DNA from: a virus
Reading direction: 5' to 3' (one strand)
Virus record (IMG/VR): IMGVR_UViG_3300036768_001349
Location: 1-44,306 of that record
DNA: 44,306 bases
The position numbers and the translations under genes are program-made. The stretch's first letter is position 1, and every line of letters begins with the position of its first letter. Of the stretch, positions 16,940 to 24,961 are shown piece after piece. Below the pieces are notes generated by a model. The model was given only the letters and a program-made list of their open reading frames with translations. It did not search any database and was not told the DNA's origin.

Positions 16940-18469
16940 TCAATCGCTTTCGACAAGACGGAGCGCGGCGTGCCTGATCGTGTCGTCGCCACCCGTCTCG
17001 GTTTCTGCCTGCAGCACACCGGTCTTGGTGACTTTCCGCGGATCACTGTCGAGGACGACACCGAGTGCGTCGAGCTTGGCGTTCATCGCCGCGATCTCGG
17101 CAAGCACCGCATCCGGATTGTGCCCCTGCCGCGCGATCGCCTGCGCCAGCGTCATCGTCCCCGACCGCATGGCGAGGAGATCGGCCATAGCATCCTTGAG
17201 CGGATCAACCGCCTCGAAGCGCGGCGGCGACCAGGCGACCGCAATGTTCTCTTGTGGCAATCGTCCAGCAGCCCAGGCTTGGGCCGTAAACCAATCCCAG
17301 ATTGGTTGGCAGAACATCGGGATGAAGAGCTGCCACTGCACTGCGTCGATCATGCGCCGAAACTCCACGAGCCCAGCGCGGATCGAGGAGTAGTTGACCT
17401 GGGAGAGGTCTCCGGTCAGCAGCTCGTAGGGCAGCCGGAATCCTGCGGCGATGATGTGGAGCTGCGCCCGAAGCCACTCCGACACTGCGGCGGTCGTCGC
17501 CGGCTGATTGAATTTGATGTCCTTGCCGCCGCGGGCATATGCGATGAGCCCCGGTTCGAACTGCTCGACCCGATTGCCGTCGGCATCGACCACCGAGGGC
17601 GCGATCCCCTGCTCCGTCTCGTCGGCTCCAATCACAATGCCAACGACGCAGGCCTCGGTCTTTTTGCGGACGAGTTCGGCCTGGGTCCAGTCGTCGAGGT
17701 CGCGTAAGGCCCGCATGACCGGCGTGCCCCATGGAACGCCGCGGACCTGCGTCCTCTGCTTCTCGTAGACATGTGCGACATCGGCGGCCGGCACCGCGAT
17801 GCTTTCGAGCCGCCGGCGCAACGACACCGCGTTATCGCCGGGATGCTGAGCAAACAGCCAGTAGGCACGGCGGCGGCCGATGGCATCGAACTCCACCCCC
17901 TGCAAGATGCGACCGCCGTCGGCGAGGTCTCCGTTGCGGCTTGCGTCGAGCAGATCAGTCTCGATGACCTGCATCTGCAGTGGAATCGAGAGACCATCGG
18001 CTGCCCGACGCTGTCGGCGTCGAATGAGGACCTCGCCTGCTTCCACCAGTTCGCGGCAGGCAAGCGTCTGCAGTCCGTAGAAGTCGAGCTGGCCATCGGC
18101 ATCGCATTGTGCCGACCACGCCTCCCACAGCGTGTCGGTTTGGCGATCGAGCGCCTCAATGCCAGAGGCCGCGCGCGGCATGATCCCGGCCCCGACAATG
18201 TTGTTGACGAGGACAGAGACAGCCTTGGCGGCATGCGGATTGTTGCGCACGAGGTCCCGCATGCGGTCGCGCAAGAGCGCGCTCGCAACAGCAATCTCGG
18301 CATCGGCCGAAGAATTGGGCGCTCGCCAGCCATCCGTGCGGCGCCCCCGCGTAGCCCCGTCGTAGCCCCGCGTTAGCGCCTCGAAACCTTGCCGGGCCAG
18401 AACACGACGTAGCGCCGCGCGTGGCGTGACCGCGCCGATCGCGCGGTCAAGCCAGCTCGCCTGGACCAT
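16940..18469 (-). CDS. Portal protein, lambda family
   Basis: This is a 509-aa portal protein. Lambda-type features are VRNNPHAAKAVSVLVNNIVGAGI, TLWEAWSAQCDADGQLDFYGLQTLACRELVEAGEVLIRRR, VYEKQRTQVRGVPW and LTGDLSQVNYSSIRAGLVEFRR. It forms the dodecameric ring at one capsid vertex through which DNA enters. ATG 18469 shares one base with the previous stop (TGATG); a TTG codon three bases earlier is less likely. Confidence 0.95.
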   Translation of the reverse strand: MVQASWLDRAIGAVTPRAALRRVLARQGFEALTRGYDGATRGRRTDGWRAPNSSADAEIAVASALLRDRMRDLVRNNPHAAKAVSVLVNNIVGAGIMPRAASGIEALDRQTDTLWEAWSAQCDADGQLDFYGLQTLACRELVEAGEVLIRRRQRRAADGLSIPLQMQVIETDLLDASRNGDLADGGRILQGVEFDAIGRRRAYWLFAQHPGDNAVSLRRRLESIAVPAADVAHVYEKQRTQVRGVPWGTPVMRALRDLDDWTQAELVRKKTEACVVGIVIGADETEQGIAPSVVDADGNRVEQFEPGLIAYARGGKDIKFNQPATTAAVSEWLRAQLHIIAAGFRLPYELLTGDLSQVNYSSIRAGLVEFRRMIDAVQWQLFIPMFCQPIWDWFTAQAWAAGRLPQENIAVAWSPPRFEAVDPLKDAMADLLAMRSGTMTLAQAIARQGHNPDAVLAEIAAMNAKLDALGVVLDSDPRKVTKTGVLQAETETGGDDTIRHAALRLVESD

Positions 18470-18687
18470 CAACGGTCCCCACGCGAGAAGCCAGCAAAGC
18501 CGGCGACCGGCAGCGAAGCCTCAGATGCTGCCGCCTGATCCCGCTCGATTGTGCGGATGCGCTTCAAGAGGTCATCGGCAGAACCATACTCGACCGTTCG
18601 TCCGTCATAGCTCACCCGCAGCGTGCCCGATGCGTAGGCGCGGCGGAGCGCAGCGAGTTCGCTCTCGGTCCAGGTCACTTCAGCCAT
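18469..18687 (-). CDS. gpW-like head-tail joining protein
   Basis: This 72-aa protein reads MAEVTWTESELAALRRAYASG with RVSYDGRTVEYGSADDLLKRIRTIE, the pattern of gpW-type proteins. These add to the head after packaging to prepare for tail attachment. The position between large terminase and portal is that of lambda W. It overlaps the terminase end by 13 bp and the portal start by 1. Confidence 0.85.
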   Translation of the reverse strand: MAEVTWTESELAALRRAYASGTLRVSYDGRTVEYGSADDLLKRIRTIERDQAAASEASLPVAGFAGFSRGDR

Positions 18688-20702
18688 CCCCTGTTCACAC
18701 CAAGCCAGTCAGAGCGGCGCTTGCCAGCGGCCGCCGGCGCCCGGGCCAGCATCCCTGCGGTCGCCGAGATCGACTCAGCTTCTCGGCTGGTCTCGTCAGT
18801 TTCTGCCAGTTCCGGTCCGACCTGATCCTCGAGGTCGCGCCACTTGGCTTCGGTCCAGCGGTCGGCACCGGCGATCCAGGCTGCGGCGCGGGCATAGACC
18901 CGACAGTCAAGCGCCTCGTTGCGCTCCCGCAGCTTCTGCCATTCGAGCCGCTGATAGCCGCGCTTGGTCTTGACGGTGACGAGCTGCTCGCCCACGAGTT
19001 GCTTGACCCACTCGGCATCCGCTCCTTGCGGCAGATGCACGAAGCCTGTCGGAAATGTTGCGCCTTCGGAGATGTCCTCGTCGGGTGGCCTGTCAAGCCG
19101 CAGGAAGCGATAAGTCTCGCTCTTGAAGGTCGCCACCGCGACCGTCCAGAGCCGTGCTCCACGGCGGAGCTTGCGTCCGCCTTCGCTCACATCAACAAAG
19201 GTCGGCCCCACCACCGGAGCCGCTCGATTAAAGCCTTCCACGCCCTTGACCGGGGCGACCTGTGCATGCCCGGCCTTCCGCGCCCAGGCATAGACGGCCG
19301 GGCTTTCGTAGCCCGTGTCGATCGCTAGCTTGGCAAGCCCAAGCCGAGCGCCATGTGCATGTGGCCAGGTGCGGTCCAGGAGTTCGCTTAAGGCATCCCA
19401 GCTCTCCGCCCGCTCTGGTCCACCGCCAATGACAATGTGATCGACGAGCCAACTTTCGAGACCGTCGCCCCAGGCCCAGATATCGACCTCGATGCGATCC
19501 TTCTGCACATCGGCTCCGGCGGTGAGAAAGAGGCCGCCCGAGGGAACCGTACCGACCTGCCAGGACTCACGCCGGTCGTAAAGCCGTTGCCAATCCGGCG
19601 CTTCGCCGATCTCAGTCCAGGTTTCGCCGAGAACGCCATTCTTGAAGCTGCGCTTGGCCTCGTCGGTCGCTTGCGCCGCCTCCCACATGCGCGCGATCTG
19701 GCTCCAAGAGAACCAGCCAACCGGCGAATAAAGCGCCGAGAGATGAAATCCGATCGTACCGGGATCGGAGGCCTCGGCCGTCGCTTGCCACTCACCGGCG
19801 GCAAGCATCGCCGTCTTGTGATGCTCTTCGATGCGGCCGTCGCAGGAATCGCATTGGTAGTGCGCCGTATCAGGCTGCCCCCACTCCCAATTCAACCGCT
19901 CGAACTTGAGCCATTGCCGATGCGAGCAGTGCGGGCACGGCACGAAGAAGTGGCGTTGATCCGATTCCTCGTACTCGCGCTCGATCCGCGAAAACCCATG
20001 GATCGTCGGCGTCGAGACCAGAAGCGCCTTCGCGCGCCAGGAGAAGGTGCGCGTGCGCGCCTCGGCGAGCGCGACGGGATCGCCTTCCTCGTCGGCGGAT
20101 GGCGGATAGGCATCGACCTCGTCGAGAAACAGATAGCGCGCGGGCATTGAACGCAAACCTACGGCACTGTTCGCTCCCGTGATTACGAGTAGCCCTGCCG
20201 GAAATTCCTTGGACAGGACTGTATTGCCGGCGTCGCGTGAGCGGGCAGGCTTCACTCGCTCGCGTAAGCTTGTGCATTCCTCGATTAACGGGTCGACGCG
20301 CTGCCGAGAGAAGCGCTTAGCGAGCTCGACAGTCGGCTGCACCGCGAGCATCGGGCCAGGCGCATGATGAATGACGTAACCAATCCAATTGTTGCCCGAC
20401 TCAGTGGCCCCGACCTGCGCTGCCTTCATGAAGACCACACGCCGCGCCGGGTGTGCAGGCGACAGCGCGTCCATGATCGCCCGCATATAGGGCGTGCGAT
20501 CGGTCCGGTAGCGGCCGGGCTCGGCAGAGGCACGCGGACTTAAGACCCGGTGGCGATCTGCCCATTCGGAGACAGTGAGCGCGGGATCTGGCGTAAGCCC
20601 TGCGGCCCAAGCTTGGAAAAGCTCATCCGCGCCGACAAAGTTGAAACCATCATCGAAACTCTGGTCGAATGGCGGCGAGCTCGGAGAGGTGGGCGCGAAC
20701 AT
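18675..20702 (-). CDS. Terminase large subunit, GpA family
   Basis: This is a ~675-aa packaging ATPase/nuclease. The ATPase part has FMKAAQVGATESGNNW (Walker A-like) and ARYLFLDEVDAYP (Walker B). A zinc-binding insert follows (FVPCPHCSHRQW with CDSCDGR). The C-terminal nuclease part contains LFLTAGADVQKDRIEVDIWAWG and KLAIDTGYESPAVYAW. The frame is open to 20765, but ATG 20702 (MFAPTSPSSPPFDQ) is preferred because it reduces overlap with the small terminase to about 50 bp. The exact start is uncertain. Confidence 0.93.
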   Translation of the reverse strand: MFAPTSPSSPPFDQSFDDGFNFVGADELFQAWAAGLTPDPALTVSEWADRHRVLSPRASAEPGRYRTDRTPYMRAIMDALSPAHPARRVVFMKAAQVGATESGNNWIGYVIHHAPGPMLAVQPTVELAKRFSRQRVDPLIEECTSLRERVKPARSRDAGNTVLSKEFPAGLLVITGANSAVGLRSMPARYLFLDEVDAYPPSADEEGDPVALAEARTRTFSWRAKALLVSTPTIHGFSRIEREYEESDQRHFFVPCPHCSHRQWLKFERLNWEWGQPDTAHYQCDSCDGRIEEHHKTAMLAAGEWQATAEASDPGTIGFHLSALYSPVGWFSWSQIARMWEAAQATDEAKRSFKNGVLGETWTEIGEAPDWQRLYDRRESWQVGTVPSGGLFLTAGADVQKDRIEVDIWAWGDGLESWLVDHIVIGGGPERAESWDALSELLDRTWPHAHGARLGLAKLAIDTGYESPAVYAWARKAGHAQVAPVKGVEGFNRAAPVVGPTFVDVSEGGRKLRRGARLWTVAVATFKSETYRFLRLDRPPDEDISEGATFPTGFVHLPQGADAEWVKQLVGEQLVTVKTKRGYQRLEWQKLRERNEALDCRVYARAAAWIAGADRWTEAKWRDLEDQVGPELAETDETSREAESISATAGMLARAPAAAGKRRSDWLGVNRGWLK

Positions 20703-21249
20703 GCGTCTCCAGAATCTTCTGCATGCGGTGGGCTCCGATCTCGACCTGCTGGCCGACCATTTCACTGCAAGCGACCGATAGTTCGGAAGCCACTAGAGCA
20801 GCGACGCGCGCCGGCCAGTTCGCCCAGGCATCTCGCTCCTCGCGGGCCAGCCGGAACACGAGCGCCGTCGCCCGGGCTCGATCAACCAGCTCGCCTCGGC
20901 GCTCCTGGAGTTTCAGTCGCGTGAGATGCGCTTTAGCGATCTCGTGCGCGGTGCGTGCCTGCACGAAGGTGACATTGCCGCCCGATGGCAGTCCCTGCTC
21001 TTTTAGAGTCTCGCGCACCGAGCCCATTGCGGCGTCCGCCACCGGCTTCAACTTTGGGGACTCTGCCTTCTGCTTTGCCTTCGATTGTGCCCGAGCAGGA
21101 TCGGTCGAGCGTTCCCAGCTCGCGTCTGCCTTCGCCGGATCGATGGTGCCATCTGGCTCCAGGGTTACGCGGCCCTGCTTAATCGCGCGCAAGACTGCGA
21201 CGTGGCTTACTCCTCGCTGCCGGGCATAAGCGCGGATTGATAATCCCAT
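20650..21249 (-). CDS. Terminase small subunit-like DNA-binding protein
   Basis: This 199-aa protein has an N-terminal helix-turn-helix (MGLSIRAYARQRGVSHVAVLRAIKQGR), a charged linker (KAKQKAESPKLKP), and a helical region (TFVQARTAHEIAKAHLTRLKLQERRGELVDRARATALVF) typical of phage DNA-packaging small subunits. It should recognise the packaging site and recruit the large subunit, whose gene it overlaps. It is the first gene of the late operon, so a late promoter is expected within 21250-21350. Confidence 0.82.
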   Translation of the reverse strand: MGLSIRAYARQRGVSHVAVLRAIKQGRVTLEPDGTIDPAKADASWERSTDPARAQSKAKQKAESPKLKPVADAAMGSVRETLKEQGLPSGGNVTFVQARTAHEIAKAHLTRLKLQERRGELVDRARATALVFRLAREERDAWANWPARVAALVASELSVACSEMVGQQVEIGAHRMQKILETHVRAHLSELAAIRPEFR

Positions 21250-21269
21250 GATCGTTTGAGCGTGAAGAA

Positions 21270-21284
21270 AGCAATCAAATTGCT
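21270..21284. promoter_or_regulatory. Inverted repeat in the divergent intergenic region
   Basis: AGCAAT-CAA-ATTGCT lies in the ~100 bp between the minus-strand late operon start (21249) and the plus-strand gene at 21351, the one place where both promoters should be. This makes it a candidate operator. No clear -35/-10 pair could be assigned in either direction. Confidence 0.35.
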
Positions 21285-21350
21285 CGCTTATTGGCTTGGC
21301 TTTCCGCCACGGCAGCGCATCTATGTCGTCATCAAAAGACGGAGAGGGCC

Positions 21351-21716
21351 ATGACCAATAGCACCTTGCCGACGCAAAACACGGAGTGGGGCTTTTACGG
21401 CACCATCCGCCACCACGCCGAACCCAGCGAAGCTTGGCCGCTCGCCATGCAAGCGATTAGCGTGGCGACGGGCTGTCCCGACTTTGCCGTGCGCGATTTC
21501 CTCGACAGTCGGCATGGCCGTCATTTGGCCGACGACGTCGCCAACGCAATGTTGGCCGGACTCGACCTGCCTGCCGCCATCGGCAGTGCGGTCGAGCGCT
21601 GGATGGGCTGGACGATCACTCGCCGGACTGAGCGCGAAACCGGTATCCCACGCGGACTTCCCTATCTCACAGGCTTTGTCACCGACTGCGAGATCATGGC
21701 CGAAGCGAACGCGTAA
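21351..21716 (+). CDS. Conserved prophage hypothetical protein
   Basis: This 121-aa protein starts at ATG 21351 (MTNSTLPTQNTEWGFYGTI) with GGAGAGG just upstream; the longer ORF from 21291 lacks such a site. It has GFYGTIRHHAEPSEAWPLAMQAI, FLDSRHGRHLADDVANAM and ERWMGWTITRRTERETGIPRGLPYLTG. I recognise the pattern as a small protein often seen in alphaproteobacterial prophages and plasmids but know no function. It is the first of three plus-strand genes ending at the terminator at 22650. Confidence 0.75.
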   Translation: MTNSTLPTQNTEWGFYGTIRHHAEPSEAWPLAMQAISVATGCPDFAVRDFLDSRHGRHLADDVANAMLAGLDLPAAIGSAVERWMGWTITRRTERETGIPRGLPYLTGFVTDCEIMAEANA

Positions 21717-21736
21717 CGATCGGAAGGAGCATCGCC

Positions 21737-21982
21737 ATGGAAGACTGGAGCGGATTGACACCCACTGAGATTCGCGCCCGCGTTGCTGCCGCGCGCGAGC
21801 CTGCGTTGCGGAAATTTCTCACAAACTGCGGCGCCGAAGTCCTGCCCGGAGAGACACTCGAACAGGCCGTCAGACGCGTGCATCTCGTGATATTCGGCGT
21901 GATCCGACACGCGGCCGAGACGGCGCTTCCCAACGAAACCTTCCAGCAATCCATGGACCGCGTGCTGTCGCGCCGAAACTGA
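21737..21982 (+). CDS. Small hypothetical protein
   Basis: This 81-aa acidic helical protein (MEDWSGLTPTEIRARVAAAREPAL, LEQAVRRVHLVIFGVIRHAAETALP) has a strong ribosome site (GGAAGGAG) 7 bp before the ATG. It lies 20 bp after the preceding gene and is probably co-transcribed with it. No domain was recognised. It may be a small accessory or regulatory phage protein. Confidence 0.65.
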   Translation: MEDWSGLTPTEIRARVAAAREPALRKFLTNCGAEVLPGETLEQAVRRVHLVIFGVIRHAAETALPNETFQQSMDRVLSRRN

Positions 21983-22082
21983 CTGGCTTCCACGCCCCAA
22001 GGCTCCGCCCCGCTCCGACGCGGGGCTTCGGGCAGTAGAAGGGCCGCGATGGGCGTGGCCCGACTACGAAGGAGCCTCATCC

Positions 22083-22628
22083 ATGACGAAACTTTCCGAT
22101 GCTCAACTCATCGTCCTGTCGGCCGCTTGCCAGCGGCCCGACCGGTGTGTTTTCCCTGTCACCCCCAAGCTCAAGGGCAATGCCGCGGGCAACGTGCTCA
22201 AGAGCCTCTTGAAGAAGAAGCTCATCAGGGAAGTCCGCGCCAAGCGCGATGACACCGTCTGGCGTCACGACAAGACGCATGGCCGGATGACGCTGCAGGC
22301 GACGCGTGCCGCATTCGATGCCCTCGGGATCGATCCACGAGAAGCAGCGTGCGAGGACGAGGCCGACGGCAGCGCCGCTAGCACGACTGGTGGAGCCCGA
22401 GCCGAGACGAAGTCTCGGCGCACACGCGTCGGCAGCAAACAGGCGCAATTGGTCGAAATGCTCAGGCGCGCTAAGGGGGCCACCATTGAGGAGGTAGTCT
22501 CAGCGTTCGGCTGGCAACCACATACCGTTCGCGGCGCCATCGCTGGCGCCCTTAAGAAGAAGCTTGGCCTCAACGTCACCTCGGAGAAGATCGAGGGTCG
22601 CGGGCGCGTTTACCGCATCGCCAGCTAA
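22083..22628 (+). CDS. DUF3489 protein (two winged-helix-like halves)
   Basis: This 181-aa protein matches DUF3489. The N-terminal half (MTKLSDAQLIVLSAACQRPDR, NVLKSLLKKKLIREVRAK) and the C-terminal half (KQAQLVEMLRRAKGATIEEVVSAFGWQPHTVRGAIAGALKKKLG, ending GRGRVYRIAS) each look like a winged helix, joined by a polar linker. A DNA-binding or regulatory role is inferred; it is common in rhizobial prophages and integrative elements. A ribosome site (GAAGGAG) precedes the start, and an intrinsic terminator begins ~20 bp after the stop. Confidence 0.85.
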   Translation: MTKLSDAQLIVLSAACQRPDRCVFPVTPKLKGNAAGNVLKSLLKKKLIREVRAKRDDTVWRHDKTHGRMTLQATRAAFDALGIDPREAACEDEADGSAASTTGGARAETKSRRTRVGSKQAQLVEMLRRAKGATIEEVVSAFGWQPHTVRGAIAGALKKKLGLNVTSEKIEGRGRVYRIAS

Positions 22629-22644
22629 GGGAGCGGTCCCTACC

Positions 22645-22908
22645 CTACCAGCCGCCGCCCTGCTGAGGGCGGCGGCTTTTTCGTTCTGCGTGGCGCACTC
22701 TGAGAATCTCGAAGAAGCGCCGCAGGCTGTAGCTTCGAACGATGGAAACGCTAGTGAAGATCGCGCCGATTAGGAGATTGTGACCGATCGACATCCAGAT
22801 CCCGAACAGCGGAAAGACAATGCTCTGTGTCAGGACGGCAAGGCCGTAACCCGCCACGATGTTGGTCATGGCCTCCACAAGTGACATTCCGCGGGATTGC
22901 TTGTTCAA
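22645..22908 (-). CDS. DUF7220 small membrane protein
   Basis: This ~87-aa protein has NKQSRGMSLVEAMTNIVAGYG, two hydrophobic segments (GLAVLTQSIVFPLFGIWMSIG and LLIGAIFTSVSIV) and a basic tail after SYSLRRFFE. It matches the small two-TM family I recall as DUF7220, common in alphaproteobacterial prophages. Family members usually begin M-x-QSR, so TTG 22908 is preferred; ATG 22887 (MSLVEA) is the alternative. Its last residues (RRPQQGGGW) are encoded by the terminator hairpin of the opposing operon. A holin-like role is possible but unsupported. Confidence 0.7.
   Translation of the reverse strand: MNKQSRGMSLVEAMTNIVAGYGLAVLTQSIVFPLFGIWMSIGHNLLIGAIFTSVSIVRSYSLRRFFEILRVRHAERKSRRPQQGGGW
22650..22681. 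terminator. Strong intrinsic terminator
   Basis: AGCCGCCGCCCT and AGGGCGGCGGCT form a perfect 12-bp GC-rich stem with a GCTG loop, followed on the plus strand by TTTTT. It ends the 21351-22628 plus-strand transcript. The hairpin overlaps the last codons of the convergent DUF7220 gene (stop at 22645). Confidence 0.92.
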
Positions 22909-22979
22909 AGCTTGACTGTTTGGCCCCGAACTGGCCGTGTTGTTGTTCCGGCATATCACTTCAACCACACTGGTTCCGG

Positions 22980-23216
22980 ATGCTCGCTTTTCTAAGACGG
23001 CGGTTCGCGTTCAGGCGCCGCGTTGAAGCCAAGGCGGAACGTCTGATCGCCGAATATGGTGAGGATGCCTGGTCCGCGGCCTACGAGATCTGTACCGATC
23101 TGAATCGCAGCGAGGAAGTTCGTCGGTTCTATTCCCAGGTGCGGTACCAGATCGAACGTAAGCTCGGGATTCCACCGCGCGTCGATACGGCGACGCGATA
23201 TCTAGAGCAGGATTGA
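22980..23216 (+). CDS. Small basic helical hypothetical protein
   Basis: This 78-aa protein (MLAFLRRRFAFRRRVEAKAERLIAEYGEDAWSAAYE, then RRFYSQVRYQIERKLG) resembles a family of short Arg-rich helical proteins in alphaproteobacterial mobile elements. It lies between the minus-strand DUF7220 and PIN genes. There is no strong ribosome site and no known function. Confidence comes from recognisable residue patterning only. Confidence 0.55.
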   Translation: MLAFLRRRFAFRRRVEAKAERLIAEYGEDAWSAAYEICTDLNRSEEVRRFYSQVRYQIERKLGIPPRVDTATRYLEQD

Positions 23217-23324
23217 TTGAGCACACATTCCCCGCTCTCTTGGCCCGGATATGATCCGCGCAAGTCTGGCAGTGCGCCTTGGATCGTTGAGGCAGCTTTG
23301 GACCATTCTGTTTGAGTGTGCGGG

Positions 23325-23825
23325 CTACAACAGGCCCATTGCGAGGTCGTTCAGCAGCCGGTCGAGCCATGCTTTTTCGTACTGGGCTCCAAGCGGCACT
23401 CGTGGGCGATGGCCGATGTCGTTCAACATGCCACCCAAAGATACAAGCCGATCCCGAAAACCCAGCTCAAAGCCAAACCGCATGCTCGCGCGGTCAGGCC
23501 CGCAAAGAACCCAGGCATCGTTGCGCGCTATGGCGTGAGCCCAGAGGGCCTTCTCGCCCTCATCGAGCAGCGGGCCGCCCAGCAGATCGACTCTCGCAAG
23601 CTCAACCTTCGACACCTGGTGCACCGCTGCCAGCTGTGCACGCAGCGCCGCAGGATCGATCAGCTCCTCCTGTCGGCGCTTCTGAAAACCCGTTTGCGTT
23701 TCAACGAAACACTGCTCGACGGTTTCTACACGGAATCGTCCACATAATGCCGCCCAGCACCCCTTCCTGTGTGCTTCGATGATGGCATTTGCATCGATCA
23801 AGACCGGTGCAGCTTGCGGCGGCAT
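23325..23825 (-). CDS. PIN-domain nuclease-like protein (possible toxin)
   Basis: This 166-aa protein has PIN-fold acidic positions: VLIDANAIIEAH (first Asp), a Glu in the VETVEQCFVETQ helix, and LCGPDRASMRFGFELGF (later Asp). PIN proteins are Mg-dependent RNases, often toxins. It starts 6 bp after the XRE-ImmA stop, and its ribosome site (GAGAGGG) overlaps that stop, so the two are coupled. Pairing with an HTH-metalloprotease suggests a toxin-antitoxin or induction module. RNase activity is inferred. Confidence 0.78.
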   Translation of the reverse strand: MPPQAAPVLIDANAIIEAHRKGCWAALCGRFRVETVEQCFVETQTGFQKRRQEELIDPAALRAQLAAVHQVSKVELARVDLLGGPLLDEGEKALWAHAIARNDAWVLCGPDRASMRFGFELGFRDRLVSLGGMLNDIGHRPRVPLGAQYEKAWLDRLLNDLAMGLL

Positions 23826-23831
23826 TCCCTC

Positions 23832-24914
23832 TCACAAATCGAAGGGCCGTTCGATTCCGTGCGCTTCGAACAATTCGGCAAGCTGATCGATCGTCACGTT
23901 CAGCAGCGCCGCCGTGCGACGCACCGAAACGTGTCCGCGCAGAATCGCCGTCGCGATGACCTGTAAGAAACGCTTACTAAAGGCGGGTGGGACGTTTCCT
24001 TGATTACCATTGTGACGAAGCCTCTCATCATCGATTCTGAGCGCCTCGTCCCGCTGCATCCGACCTGCGTTGACAAGCCGCCATTTCAACGCCACCGCGG
24101 AGACACCTAGCGCATTGGCCGATTCCTTGAGCCAAGTAACGAGGTCGCCACCTGGCCCACCCAGACGGTCAAGGGCACTCGTGGGCATGAGAAGCCCCGC
24201 GGCGAAATTCTCTGCGAGCTGTTCCACGCGCTTCTGATTTGCGCTGGTGCCGTCGAGATGATCAGGGGGCATGGCGTCCCACGTGAGCACGTGGAAGATC
24301 TCGTGGGCCAAATCGAAATTCCGACGTCCCTCGGGCTCGTGTCTGTTGATAAGCACGGCATTGATCTCGGGGAGTTGACATGCTGCGCCCGAGACGCCGT
24401 TAAGCGCATCCACCATCAACACCAGCGTATTGAGTTTCTCTTCAGCCTTATCAGGAAGGAGCCGGGACGGAACTTCACCTAGTCCGAGTTCTGTAGCCAC
24501 GCGCTCGCCTGCCTCGGCCGCATTCTCGAAGGAGCTCTTCCGACTTAATCCCACCCGTGGCAGCACCACAGAGAGCGGGCTTCCGCTTCGACGGCTTAGC
24601 TCTCGGTAGGCGCCAACCCACTGGCCAGCCCGCTGCTCAAATTCATTGAGCGCATCTGCTGGCACGTTTGCCTGGCGCCATGAGAAGCGACCCTCCCCCG
24701 CAATCAGGAAGGGATTGGTGAAATAGTCTAGAGGCACGTTGAAGCGCTCAACCGCAGTCACGAGCTCTTCGGCCGAAAGGCGCCGGTCACCGGCTTCGAT
24801 GGCCGAAACCGTCTGCCGATCCTTAAAGCCAAAGGCCCGTGCTACCTCGTCTTGGGTGAGGCCCCTGGCCTCACGGAGTGCCTTCAAGCGAGCGCCGTAT
24901 GTCCCTTGGTTCAT
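23832..24914 (-). CDS. XRE-family HTH / ImmA-IrrE metallopeptidase
   Basis: This is a ~360-aa fusion. The N-terminal XRE HTH (YGARLKALREARGLTQDEVARAFGF, QTVSAIEAGDRRLSAEEL) is followed by an ImmA/IrrE zinc peptidase with HEIFHVLTW near residue 205 and a downstream AENFAAGLLMP helix carrying the third ligand. The C-terminal helices include RRTAALLNVTIDQLAELFEAHG. ImmA-type peptidases cleave repressors on a stress signal, so this may be both DNA-binding antitoxin/repressor and sensor for the PIN partner. ATG 24914 (MNQGTYG) or 24923 may start it. A promoter lies immediately upstream, inside the 3' end of the methyltransferase gene. Confidence 0.88.
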   Translation of the reverse strand: MNQGTYGARLKALREARGLTQDEVARAFGFKDRQTVSAIEAGDRRLSAEELVTAVERFNVPLDYFTNPFLIAGEGRFSWRQANVPADALNEFEQRAGQWVGAYRELSRRSGSPLSVVLPRVGLSRKSSFENAAEAGERVATELGLGEVPSRLLPDKAEEKLNTLVLMVDALNGVSGAACQLPEINAVLINRHEPEGRRNFDLAHEIFHVLTWDAMPPDHLDGTSANQKRVEQLAENFAAGLLMPTSALDRLGGPGGDLVTWLKESANALGVSAVALKWRLVNAGRMQRDEALRIDDERLRHNGNQGNVPPAFSKRFLQVIATAILRGHVSVRRTAALLNVTIDQLAELFEAHGIERPFDL

Positions 24915-24922
24915 GGGCCTCA

Positions 24923-24961
24923 TGTATATTGCAATTTGGCATTTCGCAAGGATTTATTGCA
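24923..24961 (-). promoter_or_regulatory. Candidate promoter/operator for the XRE-ImmA-PIN pair
   Basis: Reading the minus strand, TTGCGA, 15 nt, then TATACA (24928-24923) resembles a sigma70 promoter. Its -10 nearly touches the start codons, so the mRNA would be almost leaderless. Two ATTGCA copies, 28 bp apart on the plus strand (24928-24933 and 24956-24961), could be autorepressor sites for the XRE domain. The region overlaps the end of the upstream methyltransferase gene. Confidence 0.45.
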
